From assembly GCA_033977485.1 (NCBI GenBank), contig CM066988.1, positions 8,225,501-8,289,500 of the forward strand: DNA of 64,000 nt, written 5' to 3'. Positions 35,429 through 46,400 of this stretch are shown in pieces. Position 1 is the first letter of the stretch. Each line of letters starts with the position of its first letter. Made by a program: the position numbers and the translations under genes. Below the pieces are notes generated by a model. The model made no database searches and had not been told where the DNA came from. It saw nothing but the letters and a program-made list of their open reading frames with translations. The DNA is from Hydrangea macrophylla (Eukaryota; Streptophyta; Magnoliopsida; Cornales; Hydrangeaceae).

Positions 35429-35869
35429 GACGGAGCTTGTGGGGCAATGCGAACCATAAGTGAAAGTCGAAGCCTGTGTGAAGACAAGCCTTTGACCAAA
35501 CTGTCAGATTTAAGGAAAAAACAAAATGCGTTGCAAAAGGAAGCGAGCGCGCAGTAGAATTCTAATTGGTCATGCTCCATGATGAGCTGCCTACGTATCC
35601 CATCAGGAATCAGACCAAAGCGTAGTTCAGGCACGGGGTCAAACACACACAAACGTAAGTAGTCACACGGATGTATGCACCTATCCTATCATGATGCGCG
35701 TGCTATGTAATGATGTTTTCTGAATAGACCTGGTTATGCAAGCGCCATGCTTATCATGTCTTCTCTACGTATGACGCACATTACATGACGCATTAGTCAG
35801 AGAAGATTACCGAATTCTTGACTGATGCAGAATCTGTTATGGGGGTCAAGAAGGTTCTTTTGATTTGAT

Positions 35870-37530
35870 TTCGAGGGTTAACGCAAATTTGTTGCGAGAA
35901 CCGAGAATGTAAATGCGTTACACTCTCAAAACAAAGGATCAACGTAAATCTGTTACGAGGATCAAGAATATAAATCTGTTATATTCCTAAGACGAAAATC
36001 AACGTAAATATGTTACGAGGATCGAGAATACAAATCTGTTATATTCCCAAAACGAGAGTTAACGTAAATCTGTTGCGAGGATCGATAATATAAATCTGTT
36101 ATATTCCCAAGACGAAGATCAATGTAAATCTGTTACGAGGATCGCGAATACAAATCCGTTATATTCTCAAAATGAGGGTTAACGCAAATATGTTGCGAGA
36201 ACCGAGAGTGCAAATCCGTTACACTCCGAAGGATCAACGTAAATCTGTTACGAGGATCGAGAATATAAATCTGTTATATTCCCAAAACGAGGATCAACGT
36301 AAATCTGTTATGAGGATCGAGAATATAAATCTGTTATATTCCCAAAATGAGGATCAACTTAAATCTGTTATGAGGATCGAGAATATAAATCTGTTATATT
36401 CCCAAGACGAAGATCAACGTAAATCTATTACGAGGATCGAGAATACAAATTCGTTATATTCCCAAAACGAGGGTTAACGCAAATATATTGCTAGAACCGA
36501 GAGTGCAAATCCGTTACACTCCGAAGGATCAACGTAAATATGTTACGAGGATCGAGAATATAAATCTGTTATATTCCCAAAACGAGGATCAACGTAAATC
36601 TGTTACGAGGATCGAGAATATAAATTTGTTATATTCCCAAAACGAGGATCAACGTAAATCTATTACGAGGATCGAGAATATAAATCTGTTATATTCCCAA
36701 AACGAGGGTTAACGCAAATATGTTGCGAGAACCGAGAGTGCAAATCCATTATACTCCAAAGGATCAACGTAAATCTGTTATGAGGATCGAGAATATAAAT
36801 CTGTTATATTCCTAAAACGAGGATCAACGTAAATCTGTTACGAGGATCGAGAATATAAATCTGTTATATTCCCAAAACGAGGATCAACGTAAATCTGTTA
36901 CGAGGATCGAGAATATAAATCTGTTATATTCCCAAAATGAAGGTTAACGTAAATCTGTTACGGGGATCAAGAAGATGCTTTTGATTTAAGAATCAAGGGT
37001 TAACGCAAATCTGTTGAGAAAACCGAGAATGTAAATCCGTTACATTCTCAAAACAAAGGATCGACGTAAATCTGTTACGCGGATCGAGAACATAAATCCG
37101 TTATATTCTCAGAACGAGGGTTAACGCAAATTTGTTACGAGGATTGAGAATATAAATTTTTTACATTCCCAAGACAAAGATCAACGTAAATCTATTACGA
37201 GGATCGAGAATACAAATCTGTTATATTCCCAAAATGAGGGTTAACGCAAATATGTTGCGAGAACCGAGAGTGCAAATCCGTTACACTCCGAAGGATCAAC
37301 GTAAATCTGTTACGAGGATTGAGAATATAAATCCGTTATATTCCCAAAACGAGGGTTAACGCAAATATGTTGCGAGAACCGAGAGTGCAAATCCGTTACA
37401 CTCCGAAGGATCAACGTAAATCTGTTACGAGGATCGAGAATATAAATCTGTTATATTCCCAAAACGAGGATTAACGTACATCTGTTACGAGGATCGAATA
37501 TAAATCTGTTATATTCTCAAACTAGGTCAA
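35870..37530. repeat. 60-bp tandem array with interspersed 55-bp variant units
   Basis: About 27 units. The main unit (60 bp) holds CAACGTAAATCTGTTACGAG and GAATATAAATCTGTTATATT, themselves related through AAATCTGTTA. A variant (GGGTTAACGCAAATATGTTG ... GTGCAAATCCGTTACACTCC) recurs at irregular intervals (36178, 36474, 36708, 37230, 37353), giving a higher-order pattern. Because 60 is a multiple of 3, several plus-strand frames stay open as 20-residue repeats. I regard these as non-coding. Confidence 0.9.
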
Positions 37531-37539
37531 ATTGGCTTA

Positions 37540-38110
37540 ATTTAATTCAAAACTTCCTAAAATCCATATAGTCAATCAGATTCAATTCATTACAATTTTT
37601 TAAAGTCATGAGTCAATCAAACTCAAATCAATTCAATCTTTGAGAATCAGAGGTTAATCATACTCAAATTAATTCGATTCTCGAAATCATGATTCAAAAT
37701 TTCCAAAATCATGAGTTAATTAGACCCAAATCAATTTGATTTTTCAAGATCAGAAATCAATCAAACTTTACTTAATTCGATTCTTTCAAAATCGGGAGTC
37801 AATCAGACTCCAATCAATTTGTCTTTTCAAAATCGGAGTTAATCAGACTCCAATCAATTCGTCTTTTCAAAATCGGAGTCATTCAGACTCCAATCAATTC
37901 AATTTTTCAAAATCAATAGTCAATCGGACTCAATTTAATTTCAATTTTCTAAACTCAGGAGTCAATTGGACTCAAACGAATTCAATTTCTTAAAATCCGA
38001 AGAAAGAATTCAAGTTTTCTAAAATTAGGATTCAATTTGAATTAAAATAAATTTCTATTTCAACAAAGTCAAGAGTCGATCGGACTCAAAGAATTTTAAT
38101 TTTCAAAATC
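37540..38110. repeat. degenerate tandem array, about 38-40 bp period
   Basis: Recurrent AATCAGACTCAAATCAATTC...TTTTCAAAATC units with drift; distinct from the neighbouring arrays. Confidence 0.7.
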
Positions 38111-38154
38111 GCGAGTTAAATGAGACTTAAAGAATCATTGAAGATTAAAGCGAA

Positions 38155-38400
38155 TGTGAGGTTGCCACTAAGGACTAATGAGGGATTGTCATTGAGGACT
38201 AATGCAGAGTTGCCATTGAGGACTAACACAAATGATGCTGCCATTGAGGACTAATGCAAGGTTGTCATTGAGGACTAACATAAATGATGCTGCCATTGAG
38301 GACTAATGCAAGGTTGCCATTGAGGACTAACACCGATAATGCTGCCATTTGAGGACTAATGCAAGGAAGGGAAGCTGCCATTGAGGACTAACGCAATATT
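38155..38400. repeat. tandem array of GCCATTGAGGACTAA units
   Basis: Eight or so copies of TGCCATTGAGGACTAATGCA and TGCCATTGAGGACTAACACA types, alternating in an about 55-bp higher-order unit. Confidence 0.8.
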
Positions 38401-39720
38401 CGGGAGTCTCCTCGAACGCAAAGAATTTGAACGAAATTGATTGGAAAAAATGATTTTCTGTATCTGCAGACCTTGGGAAGAAACATATCAATTCTGTCAA
38501 AAGAGGGAAGTCACCTTTGCCCCTAGTCTTGGACTCTTCTTATATTGCCACTTTAGCATTATGTTGTGATAGTGTTCGAAATCTCTGCTCATATCGCTCT
38601 TGGGATGCTCATGAAGACCTTTCAAATCTTTATTCATCATTTTAAACCCACACATTTTGAGGCCGTTTATTGACTCATCAAAGGAGCACAGACATAACAA
38701 AGCCAATTACTCAGGATGACCGACTCAAACTCTACATTCATTATGAATCAATGCGCTTTTATTGTGAATTTATACATCATCTCACCTTTCATTTATTCAT
38801 CATCTTACATTGCTGATAAATATAAGCTTTGAAACTTCCCCTTTTTGATTTAGCGAATTCTTTACCTATCTAGAGTATGCTTCAAATTAGTGCTTTAGCT
38901 TATAGAATGAAAGGCACTCTATTTCAATCCTTTCAAAACAAACTCAATTGCTTGAGAAATTGCCTTTGGTGTAGAGGGCTTTTGGCAAACAAAGTTTACC
39001 CCTAGTCTTAAGGGCAAGTAGGCTCATCCAAGGGTTTTGAGAACATGGTGGTACAGGATGCCTGTAGTGCATTTACTCCCAACCTAGAGGTAATCATCAT
39101 GAATGTGGTGGGCTAAAGCGGGAAACCCAATGCTGATGGGCAAACTTTGTCTGTCCCTGGTTTAGTAGTACATATGTGGCTCTAGGCAAACACAAGTTTG
39201 CCCCTAGTCTGAAGGAAGGAAACCAAAAGTGCAAAGGGTGATGCTTTTGGTTTAGGAAAGGTTATAGACCAAGAACCTTGGAAGGTTTGCCTACTTATTC
39301 CCAAGTGGGAATCAAGTCCAAAGTAGTTCGCCTGAGGCTTGAAAGAGAAATATCACGTGGTGCAACGATGTTTATGACCGAACCACACTGGCTGCCTACG
39401 TATCCTCAAGTGGGAATCAGGTCAAAAACGTAGTTCATCGACTCTGGAGGTCTTGAAAGAATAAGGCTTCAAGAATTATGGGCTTTTCGAGCCATGTTTT
39501 CATTTGAGTCCAATGAGTGCTTTTTTTCTGGGCAGATTTTCTGAAACAGATTCCTTGTGGTAGCTTTTGAACAAGATGATAAGAACATAAACTAATTCTC
39601 CCTTTTATTTATTTTTTATTTTCTTCTCTTTTTTTTCTTTTTTTCTTCTTTTTACCAGCTTTGAACCCCTGACCTATGATTTGGGAACAAACCCACATTC
39701 CAACTAGGAACAAGGTTAGC

Positions 39721-39734
39721 CGGTGGAGTCGCCA
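39721..39734 (-). promoter_or_regulatory. primer-binding site, tRNA-Arg type
   Basis: TGGCGACTCCACCGG on the minus strand, three bases after the LTR end. It complements the 3' end of a tRNA with acceptor stem GACTCC...GGAGTC plus CCA, which from memory fits a plant tRNA-Arg. tRNA-Arg priming is known for Ogre elements. Confidence 0.7.
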
Positions 39735-41877
39735 GATTGTGGATATCACAATTTTCTTTCTTTTACCCACATCTTTTCTTTTAAATCTTTTCTAAATTTC
39801 AAATTCAAAATAAATGAGTCGCCACTTAATTTTTCAAAGGAAAACTAAGAAACCATTTCAAAAGGAAACTGATCTTTTGCGAAACCAAAGATTAACTAGG
39901 TCCGGGGATTATGGAATGAGAAGGGAAGGAGCCCATCGGACTAAAACACCCCTTCTCGTCCTATCTCGTGATAGGCCTCTACTTAACATCCTTTTAATTG
40001 AATTACTAATCTAAGCATGCCCTCAACTAATACATAGATATACGTATACATTACACAAATATGTCGAAATGGTGTGAAATTACCAATTTACAAAATATCA
40101 TTCAAAAGCCACGTAATTCAAGTAGCAAGCAATATGATATGCAAATAGGGAACTAGAGAACTGACCTGGGATCCAGCCGCGATATTAAACGTGCAATGCA
40201 TACAAATGAAAGAAAATCCTAAAAAAGAGTCTCTAATCACATGTATTCACATAAGGCAAGATCCTAATTCTAATGTGTCGCGCATGAGGTTGATAAATCG
40301 ATAAAATCAAGAAATTAAAATAAACTAAAGAGGAGTTCAAGAAATCATACCTTAATAGCGCTACAAAACAAAGGGTTAGACAACATGATATACAAGATAT
40401 AAAGTTGGATCTTAAATAACAATCCTAGACTTCTAGCTTAAATCTATTCAATGTAATTAATCTAAAGTGGATAAGTTCTAATTACAAACATCAAACCACA
40501 CGGATGAATGTATACATGAACAAGAGTAAATTATGAAATATTCATTGATTTGGATCACTTAAATTTTGAATTCAAGTTTAATTGATCATTATAAAAACAT
40601 GGTTTGAGCCCTAGATCATACAAAAGTCATTTGGACCATTATTTACAAAGTTGGTCAAATATGTCATAAAATTCTTAAAATTACAGAGAGCAGACCTGAA
40701 AGCAAAAGACATAAAAAGCATACTTCCCATGGTTCGATGTCGGTGAATGTTGGACACAAGATGCCTCTGTGTGTCTAGTTTCCATCCCAAAAAGAAAATC
40801 AAAGTTTCAACGGTTAAATCTCTGGGAAATGGACAAAAATCAGACATCACTCAGAGATTTACAAATCTCTGTCCAGAGATTTTGTACGATTTTCTAAAAA
40901 TAGTAAAAAGATTAGAAATGCTTTGTTCTTTTTAGGGTAGCTTCCTAATACATTATCCTACTTAGAAAGAATTATTTTGGGTAACAAGTGCTAGATTAAG
41001 GTTCTGATTTGCTTGTTTCAAAGGGTGTTACTGTTCTGAAACTCTGGACAGATTGTAGCAACTTCACAAAACTCATGACCAAACTACTTTAAACATAAAA
41101 TCTCCTTAAAACAAAAATTGCAGTGGTAGAACTCCGAGTTATAGACACTTTCTCGTTGGTTTCACTTAATTCCAACGGTTAGATTGTCAACTAAAAATCT
41201 TTGATCAAAACTGGTTTATGAACTCACTGTTTTCATTGCCAAGTTCAACTTTTATTTGTTAACCCCAACTATTAAACCACGAAGTTGGGCTTAATCCAAA
41301 CTACTTCTCCTACCATTTGATGGTCATTGGAGATTAAAGACCCTTGTACTTGTAGATTTCAAATGAAGTACGAATAGACTTCTTAAAATCTCAAGATGAT
41401 GAATCTAAACCATGGAGATAGGCTAGACTCAAACTACTTTCTCCTACCATTTGATGGTCATTGGAGATGAAGATATGACTAATACTCATGAGTCTTCAAG
41501 GAATATAAAGAGATTCCATGAGAACTCCAAGTTAGGGAACTCAAACCATGGTAAGGGTTTGGATTCATCCACTTGTCCTTATGTAAAAGATGATCAACCT
41601 TAAGTCTTCCATGGGAAGCACATGTGCAAAGCGGGGGTATTTGTAAAATACAACCGCGCTAAAAGGAAGAATTGTAGTAGTTTTGATCACAACTTCCCGT
41701 ATTATCTGCAATTTGCATTGCAAGGCTAATTTTTATACAGTATGATTAATCTATGATAAGTTGTATTGTTTTAGCTGTTATTTATGCAGATCACTGCTGT
41801 GCGGACTAAACAGATGAGTATCAGAATAAATGGAATGCTGGAATGCAAACAAAAGAAGTCAAAGCTGAAAAGTGAAG

Positions 41878-41987
41878 TTCGATCGATCGTAGAAGGTTCG
41901 ATCGATCGAGAGTTCGATCGCTCGAACAGAGTAGAAGCGCTTGAAGATCAAGGGTTCGATCGATCGAAAGCAGTTCGATCGATCGAA
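41878..41987. repeat. TCGATCGATCGA word cluster, Athila U3
   Basis: Five words, two perfect 14-bp palindromes among them, with short linkers. Repeated in the 3' LTR at 54799-54908. Confidence 0.9.
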
Positions 41988-42484
41988 CGGGGTATTTCCA
42001 GAAACATTTGCGTGCGCAGCAGAATGCGGGTTTTACCCCTAGTGCCTTAGGTTTTTCTATTTATATGCGTTTTGTTCACGTCCATTGGGACGCCCACTTT
42101 TACATTTTTAACAGTTTAGAAGGAGAGATAGAGAGTTTGTTTGGTTTTTGTAGGTTTTTCATTGATTTCTCATATTGTGGATTGGATTCTTCGAAGTTTA
42201 TACAAGTATCTTCTATTCCAGGTTATCTATATACTGTTCATTCATACTCTGTACGTATTAGGAGTAGTTTAATCAATCATCTCGTGATATTGCATGCTAA
42301 ACACTGGTAAAACCATAGATTTCATAGTTTTAATGAATAACTCACAACCAAACATGGTATTAAAGTTTTCTTACGTTAAAAATCAATCCTCGACACTCCA
42401 GACGATGTCTGAGTAGTCTCAGGTTGGGAGAACACGATGAAACAGTGATCTCCAGCCTCTGCCATGCAGCAGGATAATCGCTGT

Positions 42485-42602
42485 GTTCGATCGATCGAAG
42501 TAACTTCGATCGATCGAACCAGAGACAGTCAAGCGATCGAAGTTAGTTCGATCGATTGAGGGATGAAGGTCTTCGATCGATCGAAGGCGCGTCGATCGAT
42601 CG
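42485..42602. repeat. TCGATCGATCGA word cluster, downstream part of Athila LTR
   Basis: Six words including degenerate forms (GCGATCGAA, TCGATCGATTGA). 3' LTR copy at 55406-55523. Confidence 0.9.
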
Positions 42603-43269
42603 AACTCTCTGATTCTTGAGGATGTTCCCTGCAGTATTCCAGGACTTTTTGTTTTAGGACTTGTTATCATTCTGTCCCAAATAAATGCTCAGTCTGTCAA
42701 AACAGTTTTAAAACTAAGGCCCGAAGGCATTTTCTTTCAATACATTTTGCAAACTATTTTCAATGCTAATACCATTGAGGATGCGAGTCTTAACTATTGA
42801 ATTAAACCGCTTTCCCGTATTTAACTTAACTGTGATGATATGGTCCCGGTCATGAAAGGGCCATGGATTCTTTATTTTTAGAGGAATACAGAAAACTGTA
42901 GGTAATTTACTCCGTTGTGCTTCAAGGCAAATGCATGGTAGATGGCTAGGTTACTGCGGATTCGTGTAATCCCAACACTTTCTTTTAAAAGTTAAACACC
43001 TTAATTTAGAATATTGTTTTCAATAGCTAGCTAAATTGTTTAATTAATTTTAATTATTGTCAGTAGTAATCCTAGTTTGTGGAACTTCGTGTTCTGCGCC
43101 GTCGTTCAAACTTATTCATTTTGTTTTATTTTCTTTAGAGGTTAGTCTAAGTCAATAGGTCAACACCTTCCCTGTGGGATCGACCTGGTCTTACCAGATA
43201 TTACTTGCACGTCTACCTACACTTGGGTACTGCACAAGAGAGCACAAGAAAATTCTCGTGTCAAGTTTT

Positions 43270-43287
43270 TGGCGCCGTTGCCGGGGA
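43270..43287 (+). promoter_or_regulatory. primer-binding site, tRNA-Asp type
   Basis: TGGCGCCGTTGCCGGGGA, the canonical Athila primer site complementary to tRNA-Asp, seven bases after the LTR. Confidence 0.95.
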
Positions 43288-43402
43288 CGGCGACGATCAA
43301 TTCTTTAGATTACCTCAGTCTCTCTTCATCTCTTTCTATTTTTCCTTTCTTTTCTTTTCGGTTCTTTTGGGTAAGTTCTCACCCTAGGGACTCTCCTAGT
43401 TC

Positions 43403-46400
43403 ATGTCCGAGAATTCTATCGAAGGATTCTTTGGAAATCCATTCTACTGCTCTGACTCTGATAGTTCCATCAACCCGATTATCACTCCAACTGCATCAAT
43501 GGATGATCATCAGAGTGAAAACGGTGACAATGTTGTGGTGCCAATCGATGAGGCACTCCGTCCTCTTTGCGATCTTATGCAACCAGAACATGCACCTACG
43601 CCCTCTTGCATTCAAATCCCACCACACAATGGCGAATTTCAGTTTCGCAATGGGATGATTCAATTGCTTCCCACTTTTCATGGGATGGACAGCGAGAAGG
43701 CGTATTTACATGTCACCGATTTCGAGGATGTTTGCAAAACATTCTCGCAAAATTGTCCTAGGGAGGTGACGCATTTAATGCTATTCCCCTTCACTTTGAA
43801 AGATAAAGCGAAGGCGTGGCTCCACTCTCTAAAGCCTAATTCCATTTTCACCTGGCATGCGATGAGCACCGCATTTCTGAAGAAATTCTATCCTACTCGC
43901 ATGACCACAGATCTTCAGCGTCAAATTAATTCCTATAAACAAAAGAGCAATGAAACCTTCACACAAGCGTGGGAGCGTTTCAAAGATTTGCTTCTCTCAT
44001 GCCCACACCATGGGTTTGAGAAATGGCGAACGATCAGCTTCTTTTATCAGGGATTAAATGGTGAAACAAAGAAGTTGGTGGAAACAATGAGCTCTGGACC
44101 ATTTCTGCGAAAAAATACTGAAGAGGCCGAAGCCCATTTCGAATGGTTAGCCGAATACGCTCATGAATGGTCAAATTCTGACAATATCTCACGATCACAG
44201 ATATCCTGTGTAGAAGAGAAAAGCTTATATCAGCTAACCAATGAAGATCGCCTCATGACTAAGTATGCAGAGCTAGCAAAGAAGGTGGAAGAGTTAAGCA
44301 TGAAAGGAGAGAGTTCTAGGCAAGTCATGCCTGAAGAACCATGTGGCACATGCAACATGTTGGGACATACAACTCAGTATTGTCCTAATGTGCCATATTT
44401 TCAAGAGCAAGCCCCTGTAGAAATGAATGCCATGCAAGGTTTTCGAGGGGCGGGGAATTCCAATAATACTTTTCAAAGCAATAATAGATGGAATCACCCC
44501 GGTTTTGATTGGAGAAATAACGCTGGGGCCCAAAATCAATATCAACAGCAGCCCTACAACAATAATCAGTATCAAGGGCAAAACAATAGGCAGCCCCAGC
44601 ATTACAATCAAAACAGAACTAATAATTACAATCAAGCTCAACCCTCCAATGCACCACAAACCAATGCCTATGTGCCCCCGCACAAGAAGGTACAAGAGGA
44701 GGAGCCACTTGCTAATGCCAATCTAACGCAACAACTCATCCAAATGATGAGTAAAATGTCTGCCACGTTAGAGAGGATAGATGCACGGCAAGAGAGCTCA
44801 GGAGGAACATTCCCTGCCCAACCACTTCAGAACCCCAAGGGACATAACAATGGTCCTAATAATCAAGAACATGCTAAAGCTGTGATCACACTGAGAAGTG
44901 GAAAAGTCATAGAAAAAGGCATACCTCTGTCCACTCCCGAAGTGTACAAGGAGGGGGAAGTGTTGGATGAAGAAGTTGAGCTACCATCTACTCGAGAGGA
45001 GGAGCCGTCTACTAATGACGAACCAATAAAGGAAAACCTTGAAGCTCCTAGAGTAGATGAAGAAGTTGAGCGAAGGCCGGGAAAGGAATCTGTTAAGGAG
45101 GAACCACCAAAATGCCCCTTTCCTGCACCTTATCCTCAACGGTTGAAGAAACCCAAGAATGAGACGAAGAATCAGGAGTTTTTGGAATTGTTTAAGCAAG
45201 TTAAGATTAACCTTCCACTCCTAGATGCTATCAAGCAGGTGCCGGCCTATGCAAAGTATCTCAAAGATCTATGCACGGTCAAGAGGAGGCAAAGCGTGAA
45301 GAAACATGCTTATGTCGCGTGCCAAGCTAGCGCGATCATTCAAAACGAGTTGCCTCCAAAACTCAAAGATCCCGGTACACCTACTGTCTCATGCAGAATT
45401 GGGAATCAAAAGATAGACAACGCACTCCTTGATTTAGGAGCAAGCGTTAATCTGCTGCCATATTCAGTCTATAAACAGCTAGGGTTGGGTGAACTCAAAC
45501 CCACTCGAGTTGCTTTGCAGTTGGCAGACAGATCCGTGAAGTACCCTAGAGGGGTATTAGAGGACGTCCTGGTCCAAATAGACTCGTTTGTATTTCCGGT
45601 AGATTTTGTGATATTGGACACAGAACCTGTGTCTAATCCTGGTGCACATATTCCGGTTATCTTTGGACGGCCGTTCCTCAACACCATCGATGCCACAATC
45701 AAGATTAGAAGTGGTATCATGACAATCGTTTTCGGGAACATGACATTGAATGTCAAGATCTTTTCTAATCCCCGACCTGAAGAATACGATGATGAGGAGG
45801 AAGTCCATTATATAGACACGATCATTGAAGATGAAGTTGACTTGGTCGACTATAAAGATCCTTTGGAAGTTGTGATGACTCAATTTGGCGATATTTATCA
45901 GCCTGCAGAGTCCACCCCATTGGATGCTGACTTGAATCAGACGTGTCTTATGATGGATACGATAGAGGAGGATAGAGCCGATTGCATGTGGGTAATGCCA
46001 TATGAACAACTGCCTCCGAAAACCAAGTTGGTAATGCCCTCTAGTTTCCAGTTCCCGGAGTTAGAATTGAAGGAGCTCCCCAAAGAGCTAAAATACGCAT
46101 TCCTAGGAACTGAAAAAACTTATCCTGTAATTATTTCATCGACTTTAACTCATGAACAGGAAAGTAAGCTAGTGGATATGATGAAAAAACATAAAGATGC
46201 TATGGGATGGACAATTGCTGACCTCAAAGGCATAAGCCCATCCATATGCACGCATAAGATATATCTGGAGGAAGACGCTAAACCCTCAAGGCAAATGCAA
46301 AGGCGTCTGAATCCCAACATGCAAGAAGTGGTTAAGAAGGAAGTGCTTAAACTGCTTGATGTTGGGATGATATATCCAATATCTGACAGTCCTTGGGTTA

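Larger units (their letters stand above)
35415..39737 (-). other. interior of the LARD-like element, non-coding
   Basis: Read on the minus strand from the primer site: a unique region (39720-38410), then three different tandem arrays, a short unique part and the polypurine tract. No frame longer than about 100 codons except those made by the 60-bp repeat period. Array-rich 3' untranslated regions next to the 3' LTR are described for Tat/Ogre elements, which fits. Confidence 0.8.
41625..43263 (+). repeat. 5' LTR of Athila element
   Basis: TGCAAAGCGGGGG ... CTCGTGTCA. A word cluster of TTCGATCGATCGAA type at 41878-41987 lies 71 bp upstream of a TATA-like TATTTATATG (42058). A second cluster is at 42485-42602. 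Open frames across these words (repeats of FDRS, SIDR) are by-products. Confidence 0.95.

Noticed and set aside
36172..36712. Plus-strand frames of 20-residue repeats (DQRKSVTRIENINLLYSQNE type)
   Set aside because: They exist because the repeat period is a multiple of three, and they are antisense to the element. No start context or unique sequence supports translation.
35870..37530. Regular 60-bp direct repeats could suggest a CRISPR-like array
   Set aside because: The units are contiguous without unique spacers, drift gradually, lie inside a plant retrotransposon and have no cas genes. They are a satellite-like tandem array.
27703..39737. Plus-strand orientation for the LARD-like element
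   Set aside because: No TGG-starting primer site follows the left LTR on the plus strand, and the sequence before the right LTR is not purine-rich. Both signals are clear on the minus strand.
41784..42670. Frames in the Athila LTR rich in FDRS/SIDR
   Set aside because: By-products of the TCGATCGATCGA words; duplicated in both LTRs only because LTRs are duplicated.
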